Shown: in pieces, positions 11,091-21,525 of the stretch
How the letters are laid out: every line of letters begins with the position of its first letter
Numbering within the stretch: position 1 is the stretch's first letter
DNA from: Bedellia somnulentella
Taxonomy: Eukaryota > Arthropoda > Insecta > Lepidoptera > Bedelliidae
DNA: 64,000 bases
NCBI GenBank assembly: GCA_963576735.1
Contig: OY755191.1
Span: 13,235,608 to 13,299,607, forward strand
Reading direction: 5' to 3'
Program-made: the position numbers and the translations under genes
The notes under the pieces: model-generated
Databases searched by the model: none
Told to the model about the DNA's origin: nothing
Seen by the model: only the letters and a program-made list of their open reading frames with translations

Positions 11091-11209
11091 TCTATACTTA
11101 TAATAAATCTGTAGAGAGGTCAATTCTGTACATGAAATATATTTTCAAAATAACTATCAGGTGGTGATTAGGGATCGATACTGATGCCAAAAATGCAATC
11201 AGTAAAATT

Positions 11210-11247
<38 letters not shown>

Positions 11248-12038
11248 GGTTTGTATGTTCCTTATGGAAACAAAAACTACTCGACGGATTTTAACGAAAC
11301 TTGGTACAATTATTTTCCATACTCCTGGGCAGGTTTTTGTATACTTTCCAACAGAGTAGTAAAGGGGAATTTTGGGGAATTTTGGGAAAACGGGAGAAGT
11401 TACTACATTTTTTAAGCTTCCGTCGCGTGTGCAGCCTTAATGGTTAAACTTACATAGAAATCATGTATGACGGAAATATTCTTCATAAAAAAAATCTAAA
11501 AAAAAATCCTCAACAGTTTATGTATATCTTTTACGGTTGACTCACAATAACACATGTAATTACTGATAGCTTAACAGTTCGGAACATTCTTATTATATTT
11601 GTTCATCCCTAATTTAAAAAAGAAATAATACCTATTTAATAAAAAAAGAATCATAGAAATCGGTAGGCAAACACCGAAATTATACATAAAATAAGCCATC
11701 GCGCCCGTGACCAAAACCGAATCGTTACTAATTTACATATAACATACTAGATGGCGCCAGTAGTTGCATCTTACAACACGTAATGATTTATTTTTTAGAT
11801 TGTTATAAATACTTCATAGAGTTTTATTCCAAAATTTGCTATTAAACGGAAATACTGAACCGTTCATTAAAGCGCATTAAAAATCACTAAACTACCTTGT
11901 TTAGTTAGGGAGTGCTATAAATTTAATAAATTGAAAACATTGCGCTGAATTTCACAATGCTTGAGCAGTGACTAAAGAAAGAAACCTCAGATATTTAAAA
12001 AACAACACTATCCGTGCGAAGCTGGGACGATCCACTAG
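11091..12038 (+). mobile_element. non-autonomous Helitron with (GTCT)n
   Basis: It starts TCTATACTTATAATAAATC after an A and ends ACGATCCACTAG before a T. The internal text CAAAAACTACTCGACGGATT is typical of lepidopteran non-autonomous Helitrons. It has no coding capacity. Confidence 0.8.
11213..11247. repeat. (GTCT)n microsatellite
   Basis: About eight uninterrupted GTCT units inside the Helitron. Such arrays are a usual part of the 5' region of this Helitron group. Confidence 0.9.
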
Positions 12039-12450
12039 TCATAACTAAAATAATATAGCGTATCTACAACTGGAATACAAGTTTAATTTTATTGTTACAG
12101 GATGTTTTCCCGCTATTTTGCTTTCACCCGTAACATCGTATAGTGAAACATCCATTGCTTCTTTAGTATCAAAACAAACAGTGTAAACTAATACTAAAAC
12201 AGCAGTGTATTTTAGTGAAATTGTTTTACAGATGAGTGATTTTTAGCTTTCTCTCGTTTAATTTAACGAGGTATTTTCGTGGTATTTTCAATGAGCCAAG
12301 AAAATGAATATCCATTATATTTTCAGATCTTGAATAAGGCTTTATATATGTCTAAAATATATTTGTGCTTGTTTTGATTAATCATTTAATTCCTAGAAAC
12401 AGAATATTTTTGTTATTATTTTAGTAATTTCATAAATATAAAAAAAAAGT
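12039..12450. other. no recognised gene
   Basis: AT-rich sequence without identified content. Confidence 0.4.
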
Positions 12451-12451
12451 C

Positions 12452-12660
12452 AAGCGTGATGATCCAATGGGTAGAACACCCGCCAAAAAATTTGGCAGAA
12501 TGCTAGATAATGACCCAAATTATAACATAGGATACTTTTCATCCCGGAAAAATTTGTACAATTAAATATTCACGTCTGATTGAACTAAGAGTACCGGAAA
12601 AAACGCATTAAGCTTTGTTATAAGCAAATTTGACAGTAAGAAGTCTGTCGGGTCGGCTAG
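12452..12660 (+). repeat. SINE-A head piece next to a Helitron 3' end
   Basis: AGCGTGATGATCCAATGGGT and AGAACACCCGCC (12455-12485) match the SINE-A tRNA head. From about 12500 the sequence follows the 3' part of the 4607-5630 Helitron family and ends GGGTCGGCTAG at 12660, a CTAG Helitron terminus. Its 5' part is missing. Confidence 0.65.
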
Positions 12661-13110
12661 CACGGCTATAAATCCCTAGCAGGGGTAGCCAGAGCTTAGG
12701 AGTATTATATTCAGGAGTTCCGGAATTTCAGTTATGGGCTCCAACCACATCACCCAAAACATACATAACATAAACGTTCACGCCGTTTATCCCTGAAGGG
12801 GTTGGCAGAGGTACCAATACTTCTGAACTCACATGGCAGCGCCATGTAGTGTCCAGAGAAGGTATTAAATTATATTAAATAATGTATCATGGTTGTTAAC
12901 GGTGAGGGAAAACATCGTGAGGAAACCCACATGGCTGAGTTGTACTTAGTCATGTGACAGTATATTCGTTCAAAACGGCGATAGGCCTGCCCCCTATCAC
13001 GTGAGTACACTGTCTAAGCAAAACGTGGGTACCTTCTCTGGATCACCCAAAACTCAATTGAAAAGCCCAATACCGTCGCTCTTACGAACACCCTTACACA
13101 CACAGTGTGG
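12661..13110 (-). repeat. SINE-B copy split by a SINE-A insertion
   Basis: SINE-B 3' part at 12661-12760 (CACGGCTATAAATCCC, then GGGCTCCAACCACATCACCC) continues at 13043-13110 (CACCCAAAACTCAATTG, then AAAGCCCAATACCGTCGCTC). Confidence 0.85.
12761..13042 (-). mobile_element. SINE-A copy with inverted 5' part
   Basis: 12761 to about 12865 is the SINE-A 3' part on the minus strand. About 12884-13042 is the adjoining upstream part on the plus strand. Both pieces meet the same body motif, GGTACCTTCTCTGGA. The 11-bp target-site duplication TCACCCAAAAC lies at 12750-12760 and 13043-13053. This is the twin-priming outcome, seen here in a SINE. A filler of about 20 AT-rich bases sits at the switch. 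Confidence 0.9.
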
Positions 13111-13111
13111 T

Positions 13112-13182
13112 GGCTTGGGAATATATTATTCAGAAGCTCTGGCTACCCCTTTCTGGAATTTATAGCCGTGAGTGCATGTTTT
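13112..13182 (+). repeat. SINE-B 3' relic
   Basis: CAGAAGCTCTGGCTACCCC, then ATTTATAGCCGTGAGTG, with no TATG tail. It faces the next, opposite SINE-B copy. Confidence 0.7.
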
Positions 13183-13195
13183 ATAACATAACATA

Positions 13196-13436
13196 ATATA
13201 ACATATACTCACGGCTATAAATCCCTTGAAGGGGTAGCCAGAGCTAAGGAATTAGAAATTCCTCAGCCACTTTTGCAAATGTGAGTGGGGAAAAGATGGT
13301 AAAAGTGAAGGTTGTTGGTGATGGGTCTCCAACCGCATCGCCCAAAAATCCCTTTAAAGCCCCAATACCGTTAGTCGCCTCTTACGTACACCCACCGGAA
13401 GAAATGAGGTAGTGTTATTCTAAGCCTACACTACAC
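13196..13436 (-). mobile_element. full SINE-B copy
   Basis: TATACTCACGGCTATAAATC to CTAAGCCTACACTACACAGC on the minus strand, with all core blocks present. Confidence 0.85.
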
Positions 13437-13586
13437 AGCAATGTTTTATGTAATGTTTATATTTGTAATGGTATATGATTATGGTGATGGGTCCAGATAC
13501 ATCACCCAAAACTCCGAAACCTCAAACCCTAACCCACCCCCCTTTTGAAACACCAGCGAGAAAAATTTGATTAGTGTTATTATAAA

Positions 13587-13832
13587 AGGGATCTGTAGAG
13601 CTAGTGTGGATGGTAATGTTAGTAGAGGACGACCACGGAGAACACACTTGGACCAAATTGAGAGTGTGCTCAAAAAGGCTGGCGTCCGAAGTATGAAGAA
13701 TAAAAGAGCATGTATGAAAAGATTGGTGGATGTAAACGAAGCTAGAGAGGTTTGTCAGGATCGTACAAAGTGGCGATCGATAGTCTCTGCCTACCCCGAT
13801 GGGAATTGATGGCGTGAGTATATGTATGTATG
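13587..13832 (+). mobile_element. 5'-truncated RTE LINE copy in family R
   Basis: Encodes VSRGRPRRTHLDQIESVLKK to SIVSAYPDGN, stop, then GGCGTGAGTATATGTATG. The target-site duplication TATTATAAA lies at 13578-13586 and 13833-13841. The reading frame is intact over 80 codons, so the copy is young. Confidence 0.9.
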
Positions 13833-14165
13833 TATTATAAACCGACACGGCATATTTAAACCTTACTTTTCGTAGTCGGTTAAAATATCTAACTACAAAG
13901 AAATACAGGTCAATCCATACAGTGAGTGTTGCTAACCGTTATAAATCTGCCACAGACTAACTAAGTTGCGTGCAGTTTCATCTGGCGCGTGGATTTAACC
14001 CATTGATTGTAGAATGTAATCTATCGGATTGTTTCTTGATACCGTACTATGGATATCGGGTAGAATGCTTTTAACAGATTTTTATTTTTTTATGAAGGTT
14101 TTAGTTCTTTTTTATGTTAGTTTTGTCACCCGAGAATCAGATTTTATATCGTTACATACACTTAC

Positions 14166-14407
14166 CGTGTAGTGCCGGCTTAGAATGTCGCTACCCCTTT
14201 CTACCCACGGGTGTCGTAAGAGGCGACTAAGGGTATTGGGGCTTTTTATTGGATTTTTCGGCGATGCGGTTGGAGACCCATTACTAAAAACCTTTATTTT
14301 TACCATCTTTTCCCCACTCAACTTCCAAAAGTGGCTGAGGAATTTATAATTCCTTAGCTCTGGCTACCCCTTCTAGGGAAATACAGCCGTGAGTATATGT
14401 ATGTATG
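14166..14407 (+). mobile_element. SINE-B copy of the GCCGTGTAGTGCCGGC subfamily
   Basis: Subfamily marks: AGAATGTCGCTACCCC, TACCCACGGGTGTCGTAAG and GCTTTTTATTGG. A 13-bp target-site duplication, TACATACACTTAC, lies at 14153-14165 and 14408-14420. Confidence 0.92.
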
Positions 14408-15661
14408 TACATACACTTACATAAAGTAAATATGCTTATAATTGCACTGTCCCATTTCCACCCGTGGTGGTAAGTAAGGTTGGAGACCCATCACTTCCGC
14501 TTCCGCTTAAAACACCTGCGAGAAAATATTGGTTAGTGTTATAATAAGACGACATCACACAGAATACCTTACTATACCTTACCTTTTTGCAGTCGGTTAA
14601 AATACCCTACCTCAAAGTGTACCGTGCAGTGCCGGCTTAAAATTTCGCTACCCCTTTCTACCCACGGGTTTTGTAAGAGGCGACTAAGGGTATTGGGGCT
14701 TGTTATTGGATTTTTGGGCGATGAGGTTGGAGACCCATCACCAAAAACCTTTATTTTTACCATCTTTTCCCCACTCAACATCCAAAAGTGGCTGAGGAAT
14801 TTATAATCTATATTATATTATAATATTATAAAGCTGAAGAGTTTGTTTGTTTGAATGCTAGGATCTCAGGAACTACCCAATCAAATTGAAAAATTCTTTT
14901 TGTGTTGGATAGTCCATTTATTGAGGAAGGTTTTAGGCTTTATATCATCACGCTGCAACTAACAGGAACAAACTATCGGCGAATAATGTTGCAAAAACGG
15001 GGATAATTATTTATACTAAGGCTTCCGTTGTGTGCGCTGCGTAAACGGTTTAAGTTACCCAAAAAAATGTATTAAAGAATTATTTCTCTTTAAATGATCT
15101 AAAAAAATGCCCGCAACAGTATATGTCTAACTTTTAAATTTCACTTACTATAACCATTTTTATGGTAAATAAATTTGGTCGAATTAAATGCATAATTGCC
15201 ATAATGTTTTATCAACATAATATTAACCTTTATCCAAATAAATATGTTGTTGATTGAGAGTATTTAATTGAGAACAAAATTGTCCTTGACATCACTTAAT
15301 TTAAATAAACATCTTAGAAGATAATACAATTTTAAATTACTCCGTAACAAAATTTACACGCGTGCATGAAGCGCAAGACAAGACGCTGCGCTGGCCGGCG
15401 AGCGAGGTCACCTGCGCGAGAAGCTTATGTTTAAGCCTTATCCTATTATAAGTTTGTGTGTTTGTAGCTAAATGAAGACTAATTCACAGAACGTATTTAA
15501 AATAACTTTTACAGGAAGCCAGATAATGATCCCAATTAATACAATAGGACACTTTTTATCCCAGAAAAATTAAGAGATCAATAAATTTTCTTAAAAAATG
15601 GTTAAACAGACTAAGAATCAATGCTCATCCGAAACTACTATACTTATAAACTTAAAATTTA

Positions 15662-17754
15662 TTGGAGCGAAGCGAGCGTAGCGAGCGAAGCTCCATTTAC
15701 CCCCGACTTTTGCATTTCTTTGTGATCGTACTCCTCCCAAACGGCTCAACTCAGAACCCTGAAATTTTGCATGGTTGTCAAGGACTATGTTTAGATGGTT
15801 TATGTCAATTTTGATAAAAATCGGAGGAAAAATCACCATTTTAAAAATTTTAATGTTAGTATATGGAAAAATTACGTAAACAATGTCAGCGCGTGAAAAT
15901 AGAAGCTATATTAATCATTTCGTCACGGGGTACGGTAGACTCGATCGAAACCTTACCTGAATAATAATACATAAAAAAATAATGATTTTGAGTCGACAAC
16001 ATGTATCCGCAAAATTCGGATTGTCGAGTATTTTGCTAAATTTTAATGGTGCTGATTGCTGACAAACAAATCTTAGTCGCCATATTGACTGTCACCCGAT
16101 GACATAAACGTTCCGTTTCATAATGTTATTCAATCGTTTCGCAAAGGACAAGGAGGTTTCGATTGAGTCTACCATACTCCTTAACGAAATTATTATTATA
16201 GATACTATATACTTCAGTCGTTGTCGTTTCTCGATAATATTGTTTTTGCCACTTTTGTATCCGCTTTAGTGCATCACCACAAACTGTAAAGAGATTACTA
16301 CGTAATCAGACTAACCACTGCCCAAGCTATAGACAAGACTTTAGTCTATGACGTGCGAACGGTTGCTTTTGGCATGTTTTGTTTTTGTTTTAACGAAAGA
16401 ATGACTAAATGGCTCTCCAATGCGTTATAGTGGTAAGTTATGCCAGCTGCGAACTAGAGGGACCACATAGGCCCTTGGGGGAAAACACCCAAAAATTCAT
16501 TGACATAAATTCATATACTCACGGCCATAAATCCCAAAAAGTGGTAGCTAGATACATACATATAAAGAAAGAAAATGTGCACTCATTATAAAATAAATAG
16601 AACATAATGATAATTATAAGTAGCGTCGAAGAGTGTACCGGACTATTTTAGTGCCATAGGTTCTTACACAGCCAACATTTTTATGCATACGACAAAGATT
16701 ACCTTCCTTGAGTTAGTTTTGGTTTATATTTAAACATCTAGGATTTATGACTCACTGAACAATATAGGCTGCATAATTTATATCTTACCCTGTTCTAAAA
16801 TGAAACAAGGATACAAACAAATAATACTGTCAGTATCAATCTACCCTAAGGTCAAGAACAAACTAGAGGACTCATAAGGCCGTGGTGCATCACCCAAATT
16901 GTAGTGCAGACTTCCAAACTACAATAAGCTTATAGCAAGCAGGAACTTAGAACACGTTTATTCGAATTCATGACTTATATCTATTCCAGTCAGTAATGAC
17001 AGTTTCTGCGTCTCTATTTGTATTAATTTGTTCTGATTGTACTCATTATGCCGAATATCGTATTGAAGTAGTCGAAGTATTTCATAAAGTCTTTCATTGG
17101 TCGTGTATTTGTTTGTTGTTTCTCCTTGTATTTGGTAAATATTGTCACAATTCTGGCAAGTGGATGCAGCGAAGGGCTCTTCGTAACGATGGCAAATTTA
17201 GTATGTATGTCGGTATTCAGCCATACGCTAGGATACCCCTTATTGTTCGATAGGCCCCCTTAGGCCGCGCGCAGTAAGAGCTACCATGGGGTGTCCTAGA
17301 CTGTTGCCGTCTACCCAGGCAGTTTGTGCTGACTGAAGAAAAGAGTATCTATAATAATAATTAATAGATAAAATCAATGAACGAATCTAGACGAATCTAT
17401 GCCTTGCTTACCTTTAATATTCCTTGAGAACAGATGACTACAAAAGTATACTTGCTTACTTACTTACTTATACTCACTGCTTTAAATCCCTAGAAGGGGT
17501 GGCCAGAGCTAAGGATTTAGAAATTCCTCAGCCATTTTTGGAAAATTGGGTGGGGAAAAGATCGTGAAGTGAAGATTGTTGCTAATGGGCCTTTAAACGC
17601 ATCGCCCAAAAATCCCTTGAAAGCCCCAATACCGTTAGTCGCCTCTTACGTACACCCATCGGTAGAAAAGGGGTAGTGCTATTCTGAACCGACACTATAT
17701 ATATATATAGCTTCGCTCCTATTATTGGCATACGACGGTCCCATGCCAACCTAG
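15662..17754 (+). mobile_element. second Helitron-like element nested in the first
   Basis: This block is absent from the sister Helitron at 4607-5630. Its right end has a 7-bp stem hairpin (TTGGCAT ... ATGCCAA) followed by CCTAG and a T, which is a Helitron 3' terminus. The left end follows an A but begins TT rather than TC, and then has the palindromic, GC-rich GGAGCGAAGCGAGCG ... GCGAAGCTCC. It has no transposition gene. A relic SINE-B 3' end lies at 16505-16560. Confidence 0.65.
17441..17700 (-). mobile_element. SINE-B copy with TAAG-type tail
   Basis: Full minus-strand SINE-B whose tail reads CTTACTTACTTA, that is (TAAG)n in its own orientation, instead of (TATG)n. The (TAAG)n tail also occurs on RTE copies at 24305-24545 and 39990-40240. 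It is the innermost of four nested layers. Confidence 0.88.
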
Positions 17755-18275
17755 TAAATTGAAAAAATTGTGAGGACACTATGAAAAACACCTTTTTTCT
17801 CATCGCATGACAGAGACCCTCAACAGGTCAGTTAAATATTTCAGTTTAACGACGTGAAAGTCTACACTTTTGACAGTACGAAGCCTGTGGGGTCAGCTAG
17901 TTACTTAGCTATGGCTACCCCTTCTAGGGAAATATAGCTGGAGTATATGTATGTACCTCAAAGAAAACAAATGAACCCACGCAGTGAGTGTTTCTAACCG
18001 TTATAAATCTGCCACAGACTAACTAAGTTGCGTGCAGTTTCATCTGGCGCGTGGATTTAACCCATTGATTGTAGAATGTAATCTATCGGATTGTTACTTG
18101 ATACCGTACTATGGAGATCGGGTGGAATGCTTTTAACAGATTTTTATTTTTTTGATGAAGGTTTTAGTTCTATTTTATGTTGGTTTTGACACCTGAGCCT
18201 CAGATTTCAAACATTTACACATATATAAAGGAAATATGCTGTGTGGTGTCGGCTTAATAAGGTAAATAAGGGTTT

Positions 18276-19658
18276 AATAATATAATAATATAATAATAAA
18301 TCATTTATTTTCAGACAACAAGGTCCATATAATATTAGTAAACTTAGTCTATGTTAGTATTTTACAACTTGGTAGGCAGAGGCTTTGATTTCTGATGCGC
18401 AGCTCTGAAGCGCCGGAACACTATTCCCTCAGGCAAAAAATTCTCTCCTAGCAGAATCTTCTCGTGGACTGCGGGAACCTGGAGCCAGTAGGATTTGAAG
18501 TTAGTAGGCCTACTGGGCTCCAGACGTGAGATGTTGAGCACGGTTATGGGACCGAGGCTCGTCTGCTCAATGTGACGCAAGATATCATTGTGCGTCATCT
18601 GTGGAGCTACTCGTGATATATAAATATCCAGTACCGGTGTTGCAGCCTTCAAGGGGCACGAGGCTGCTGGGACGGTACCACGCTTATTCCTGTTGTTAGC
18701 ACGACGTTTGGGTTTTTTCCCAACCAGGGTAAATCCATCGTCGTCTCCAACAGTCTTCGGCGCGGCACGAACGGGCGCGGCTCGGTTCTCCTTTCCCTCC
18801 CTCCGTCTGGTAGTCGCGGCGGGTGGCGGGGGGTTCGGGCCGCGACGACGGGAGCGTGGTTGGCTACCTGACTTCAGCACCTGTGCGAATGAACCCTTAT
18901 GAGCCACCGATGTCGATGGCGCGTCGGGTTTCCAAACAGGTGCGGATGGGCGCAGCGAACTCGTTCCATCACAAATTCGCTGAGTTGTCGGAGGATCACA
19001 GTCAATGACCGGGCGGTTTACTGGGTCAGTTGTCACAGTTATTTTGCTGCGTTGCGAAGTATCGAGTGGCGGACGCTTCTGCCGTTTGCGCGGCGGCGAT
19101 ACTTGGGCGAGCGCGACGTCAGCATTTCGCAACGATGCCACCTCGCGCTGCAACTCGGCGCTGGCACGTTCCGAAGCCACGAGTTTGGCTTTGATATCTT
19201 CAACGCTGGACTTCAGCAACTGGATGTCCTTCAACAGTGATGTTACGTCCACATGGTCGAAGGTCACTGGAGGCAGCTTGTTAAGGTCCCGCGCTACGTA
19301 AGTGGGGATGTCATCCGGATCCGTCTCCTTGAAAGCTCGGAAGATGTCCTGGATATTTCTTTTCCCGCTGCCGTCGGCCCTCCTCGAGGCGAGGCGCACG
19401 GCGGTGACGGCGGCGGTGTCGGCGAGGAACTGTCTCGCGGCGGCTATTTCGGCGTCCGTGTAGCTGGTCGCGCAGATCTGCTCAAGGCTGAGCTCGTCCA
19501 TCACGTCCAGTTTATTCTGCACGAAGGCAAGCAGCTCCTGCACCAGGATGGTGTCGGAGCGCTTCACGCTGGCAGGGGTCGCCATTGGTTAAACACACAA
19601 TGACGCACATTTATTGCTGATTCGGTCGCTGCTAGGTAGCTTCCGATCGAGCCGGGCG
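18276..19658 (-). mobile_element. GC-rich ORF1-only retroelement
   Basis: The block interrupts family R. The empty counterpart at about 23412-23445 reads GGTAAATAAAGGTTT then GGTTTTGTCACC. Here GGTAAATAAGGGTTT and TTTTGTCACAC are separated by 1.38 kb. On the minus strand the block is a short 5' leader, one ORF, AATAAA, and an AT-rich TTATTATA-type tail. No reverse transcriptase or endonuclease is present. No target-site duplication longer than a few bases can be seen. Confidence 0.75.
18362..19585 (-). CDS. 407-residue gag-like ORF1 protein
   Basis: The frame is complete and undamaged, from ATGGCGACC to a stop, and far richer in GC than its AT-rich surroundings. Residues about 1-95 are acidic and helical. 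Residues about 115-155 form a heptad-like coiled coil (LLKDIQLLKSSVEDIKAKL). Residues about 160-305 are a basic, proline-rich linker (RRRGPNPPPPAATTRRR). Residues about 315-395 look like a folded nucleic-acid-binding domain (LDIYISRVAPQMTHNDILRH). This order fits ORF1 proteins of non-LTR retrotransposons, which coat the element RNA. I see no CCHC zinc knuckle. The missing ORF2 means it would need enzymes in trans. The exact clade is unknown, and a retrocopied host gene is less likely but not excluded. Confidence 0.7.
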   Translation of the reverse strand: MATPASVKRSDTILVQELLAFVQNKLDVMDELSLEQICATSYTDAEIAAARQFLADTAAVTAVRLASRRADGSGKRNIQDIFRAFKETDPDDIPTYVARDLNKLPPVTFDHVDVTSLLKDIQLLKSSVEDIKAKLVASERASAELQREVASLRNADVALAQVSPPRKRQKRPPLDTSQRSKITVTTDPVNRPVIDCDPPTTQRICDGTSSLRPSAPVWKPDAPSTSVAHKGSFAQVLKSGSQPRSRRRGPNPPPPAATTRRREGKENRAAPVRAAPKTVGDDDGFTLVGKKPKRRANNRNKRGTVPAASCPLKAATPVLDIYISRVAPQMTHNDILRHIEQTSLGPITVLNISRLEPSRPTNFKSYWLQVPAVHEKILLGENFLPEGIVFRRFRAAHQKSKPLPTKL

Positions 19659-19712
19659 TTTTGTCACACGGATTTAAGACCCTTACATACATATAAACTA
19701 CAAAACATATAA

Positions 19713-19909
19713 TATGCTGAGTAGTATCGGCTTAGAAAAACACAGCTCCATTTCTACCAGTGGGTGTTCGTAAGAGGCGACTTAGGAAATTGGGACTTTT
19801 TAAGTAATGTTGGGCGATGCGGTTGGAGAGTGGAGACCCATCACCATCAACCTTTATTAACACTTAACTTCCAAAAGTGGCTGAGGAATTTTTGCTTTCG
19901 AAGGCTACC
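19713..19909 (+). repeat. old SINE-B copy belonging to family R
   Basis: GCTGAGTAGTATCGGCTTAG to GAGGAATTTTTGCTTTCG. The same diverged copy recurs at 23490-23690, so it was already present when the units duplicated. Confidence 0.75.
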
Positions 19910-19920
19910 CCTTGGTTCGT

Positions 19921-20171
19921 ACATACATACATACATATACTCACGGCTACAAATCCCTGAAAAGGGTAGCCAGAGCTGAGAAATTAGAAATTCCTCAGCC
20001 ACTTTTGAAAGTTGAGTGAGAAAAAGATGGTGGAATAAAGGTTGTTGGTGATAGGTCTCCAACCGCATCGCCCAAAAATCCCTTAAAAAGCCCCAGGTCC
20101 GTTAGTCACCTCTTACGTACACCCACCGGAAAAAAATGGGGTAATGCTATTCTAAGCCGACACTACACACT
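19921..20171 (-). mobile_element. SINE-B copy with empty-site proof
   Basis: Full minus-strand copy. The flanks CCTTGGTTCGT (19910-19920) and CCTTGGTTTGT (20173-20183) form the target-site duplication. The paralogous unit at about 23699 (CCCTTGGTTTGTGCTATT) shows the uninterrupted site. Confidence 0.92.
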
Positions 20172-20387
20172 CCCTTGGTTTGTGTTATTATAAGCCCATA
20201 TACACCTTACTTTTCGCAGTCGGTTAAAATCAAACTAACTAAGTCGCGTGCGTTGCTTGATACATTACTATGGAAATCGGATTGAATACTTTCAACAGTT
20301 TTTTATTTTTTATGAAGGTTTTAGTTCTATTTCATGTTAGTTTTGTCAACCGAGATCAGGATTTTTTACCCTTACACTTAGCTTAGC

Positions 20388-20594
20388 GGTGGATGTACGT
20401 AAGAGGCGACTAACGGTATGGGGCTTTTAAGGGATTTTTGGGCGATGCGGTTGGAGACCCATCACCAACAACCTTTATTTTTACTATCTTTTCACCACTC
20501 AAATTTCCAGAAGTGGCTGAGGAAAATCTAATTCTTTAGCTCTGGCTACCCTTTCCTGCCTGATTTATAGCCGTGAGTATATGTATGTATGTAT
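20388..20594 (+). mobile_element. 5'-truncated SINE-B copy
   Basis: Starts at AGCGGTGGATGTACGTAAG and runs to GCCGTGAGTATATG and a (TATG)n tail. Confidence 0.85.
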
Positions 20595-20954
20595 GTATTC
20601 CTAGGCATAATTGTGCAGTGAGGCACAATATTATTGTATTTGACTTTCTAGCGATAAACTTTTTTTATTCATGTCAAGCTGGCATCGTTTGGCCGTTTAT
20701 GAAACCTCGCTCATACTTGACTGTAAAGTTTAATATTTTTGTAGAAATTTTGCATATAGATTATTATTGCTTTTTTATTTCAAAACTTGCATAAATTAAG
20801 TTATTTCAATTAAATAACCACAACTATATTTTTTGTTTAAAACTTTAATACATACTATGGTGTTATTATCACTTCTTGGTGTTGTTTATGTACAAATCAC
20901 AGCATATTCATACCTTACTTTTAAAGAAGGCTTACTTTTGACAAAGGTCAGTAA

Positions 20955-21052
20955 AGGTAGCTTAAGAGGTTTTCCAGGATCGTACAAAGTGGTGATCGAT
21001 AGTCTCTGCCTACCACAATGGGAAATGATGGAGCGAGCATATGTATGTAGGT
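20955..21052 (+). repeat. old RTE LINE 3' end
   Basis: GATCGTACAAAGTGGTGATC, then CTCTGCCTACCACAATGGG, then GCGAGCATATGTATGTA. The copy is shared with 25556-25660, so it predates that duplication. Confidence 0.8.
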
Positions 21053-21326
21053 CCAGAAAATATAATTGTTTAAAACTTAAATAAATACTATGGTGTGATA
21101 ATAAAACCATGGTAGGCACTTACAAATAAAGTGGAACTTAACGCAACCCATTGTGTTTGCAATCTAAGAAAATGAATATTGACTACACTTGAACACCACT
21201 GAAACCATCTCGAAAGAGAGAAATAATGATAATTAAATCAAGGTGTGATGAAATAGTAAAGCAAATACATTTTCATCTCTTAGTGTTTTTAATGTTATTT
21301 GGACTGATAGGTTGCTATGATTAGTC

Positions 21327-21525
21327 TTTGCTGTGTAGTGTCGACTTAGAATAGCACTACCCCATTTCTTCCGGTGGGTGTACGTAAGAGGCGACTAACG
21401 GAATTGGGGCTTTTAAGGGATTTTCGGGCGATGCGGTTGGAGACCCATCACCTTCAACTTTTATTTTACCATCATTTCCCCACTCAACTTTCCAAAAGTG
21501 GCTGAGGAATTTTTAATTCTAAGAT
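21327..21525 (+). mobile_element. 3'-truncated SINE-B copy
   Basis: TTGCTGTGTAGTGTCGACTT to GAGGAATTTTTAATTCT. The last hairpin and tail are missing where Penelope-like sequence begins. Confidence 0.85.

Larger units (their letters stand above)
14807..17900 (+). mobile_element. Helitron inserted in SINE-B
   Basis: Starts TCTATATTATATTATAA after A (14806), ends GGGGTCAGCTAG (17900) before T. It matches the 4607-5630 Helitron along its length, except for a 2.1-kb extra block (15662-17754). No Rep or helicase frame is present. Confidence 0.88.
14618..17954 (+). mobile_element. SINE-B copy split by a Helitron
   Basis: The 5' part is 14618-14806 and the last 54 bases are 17901-17954 (TTACTTAGCTATGGCTACC, then GTATATGTATGT). 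The target-site duplication ACCTCAAAG lies at 14609-14617 and 17955-17963. The SINE itself sits in a family R unit. Confidence 0.9.

Noticed and set aside
13522..13848. Minus-strand frame of 108 codons
   Set aside because: Antisense to the RTE copy at 13587-13832.
18899..19603. Plus-strand open frames opposite the 18362-19585 gene (up to 116 codons)
   Set aside because: They are shadows of the GC-rich minus-strand ORF1 frame and show no domain.
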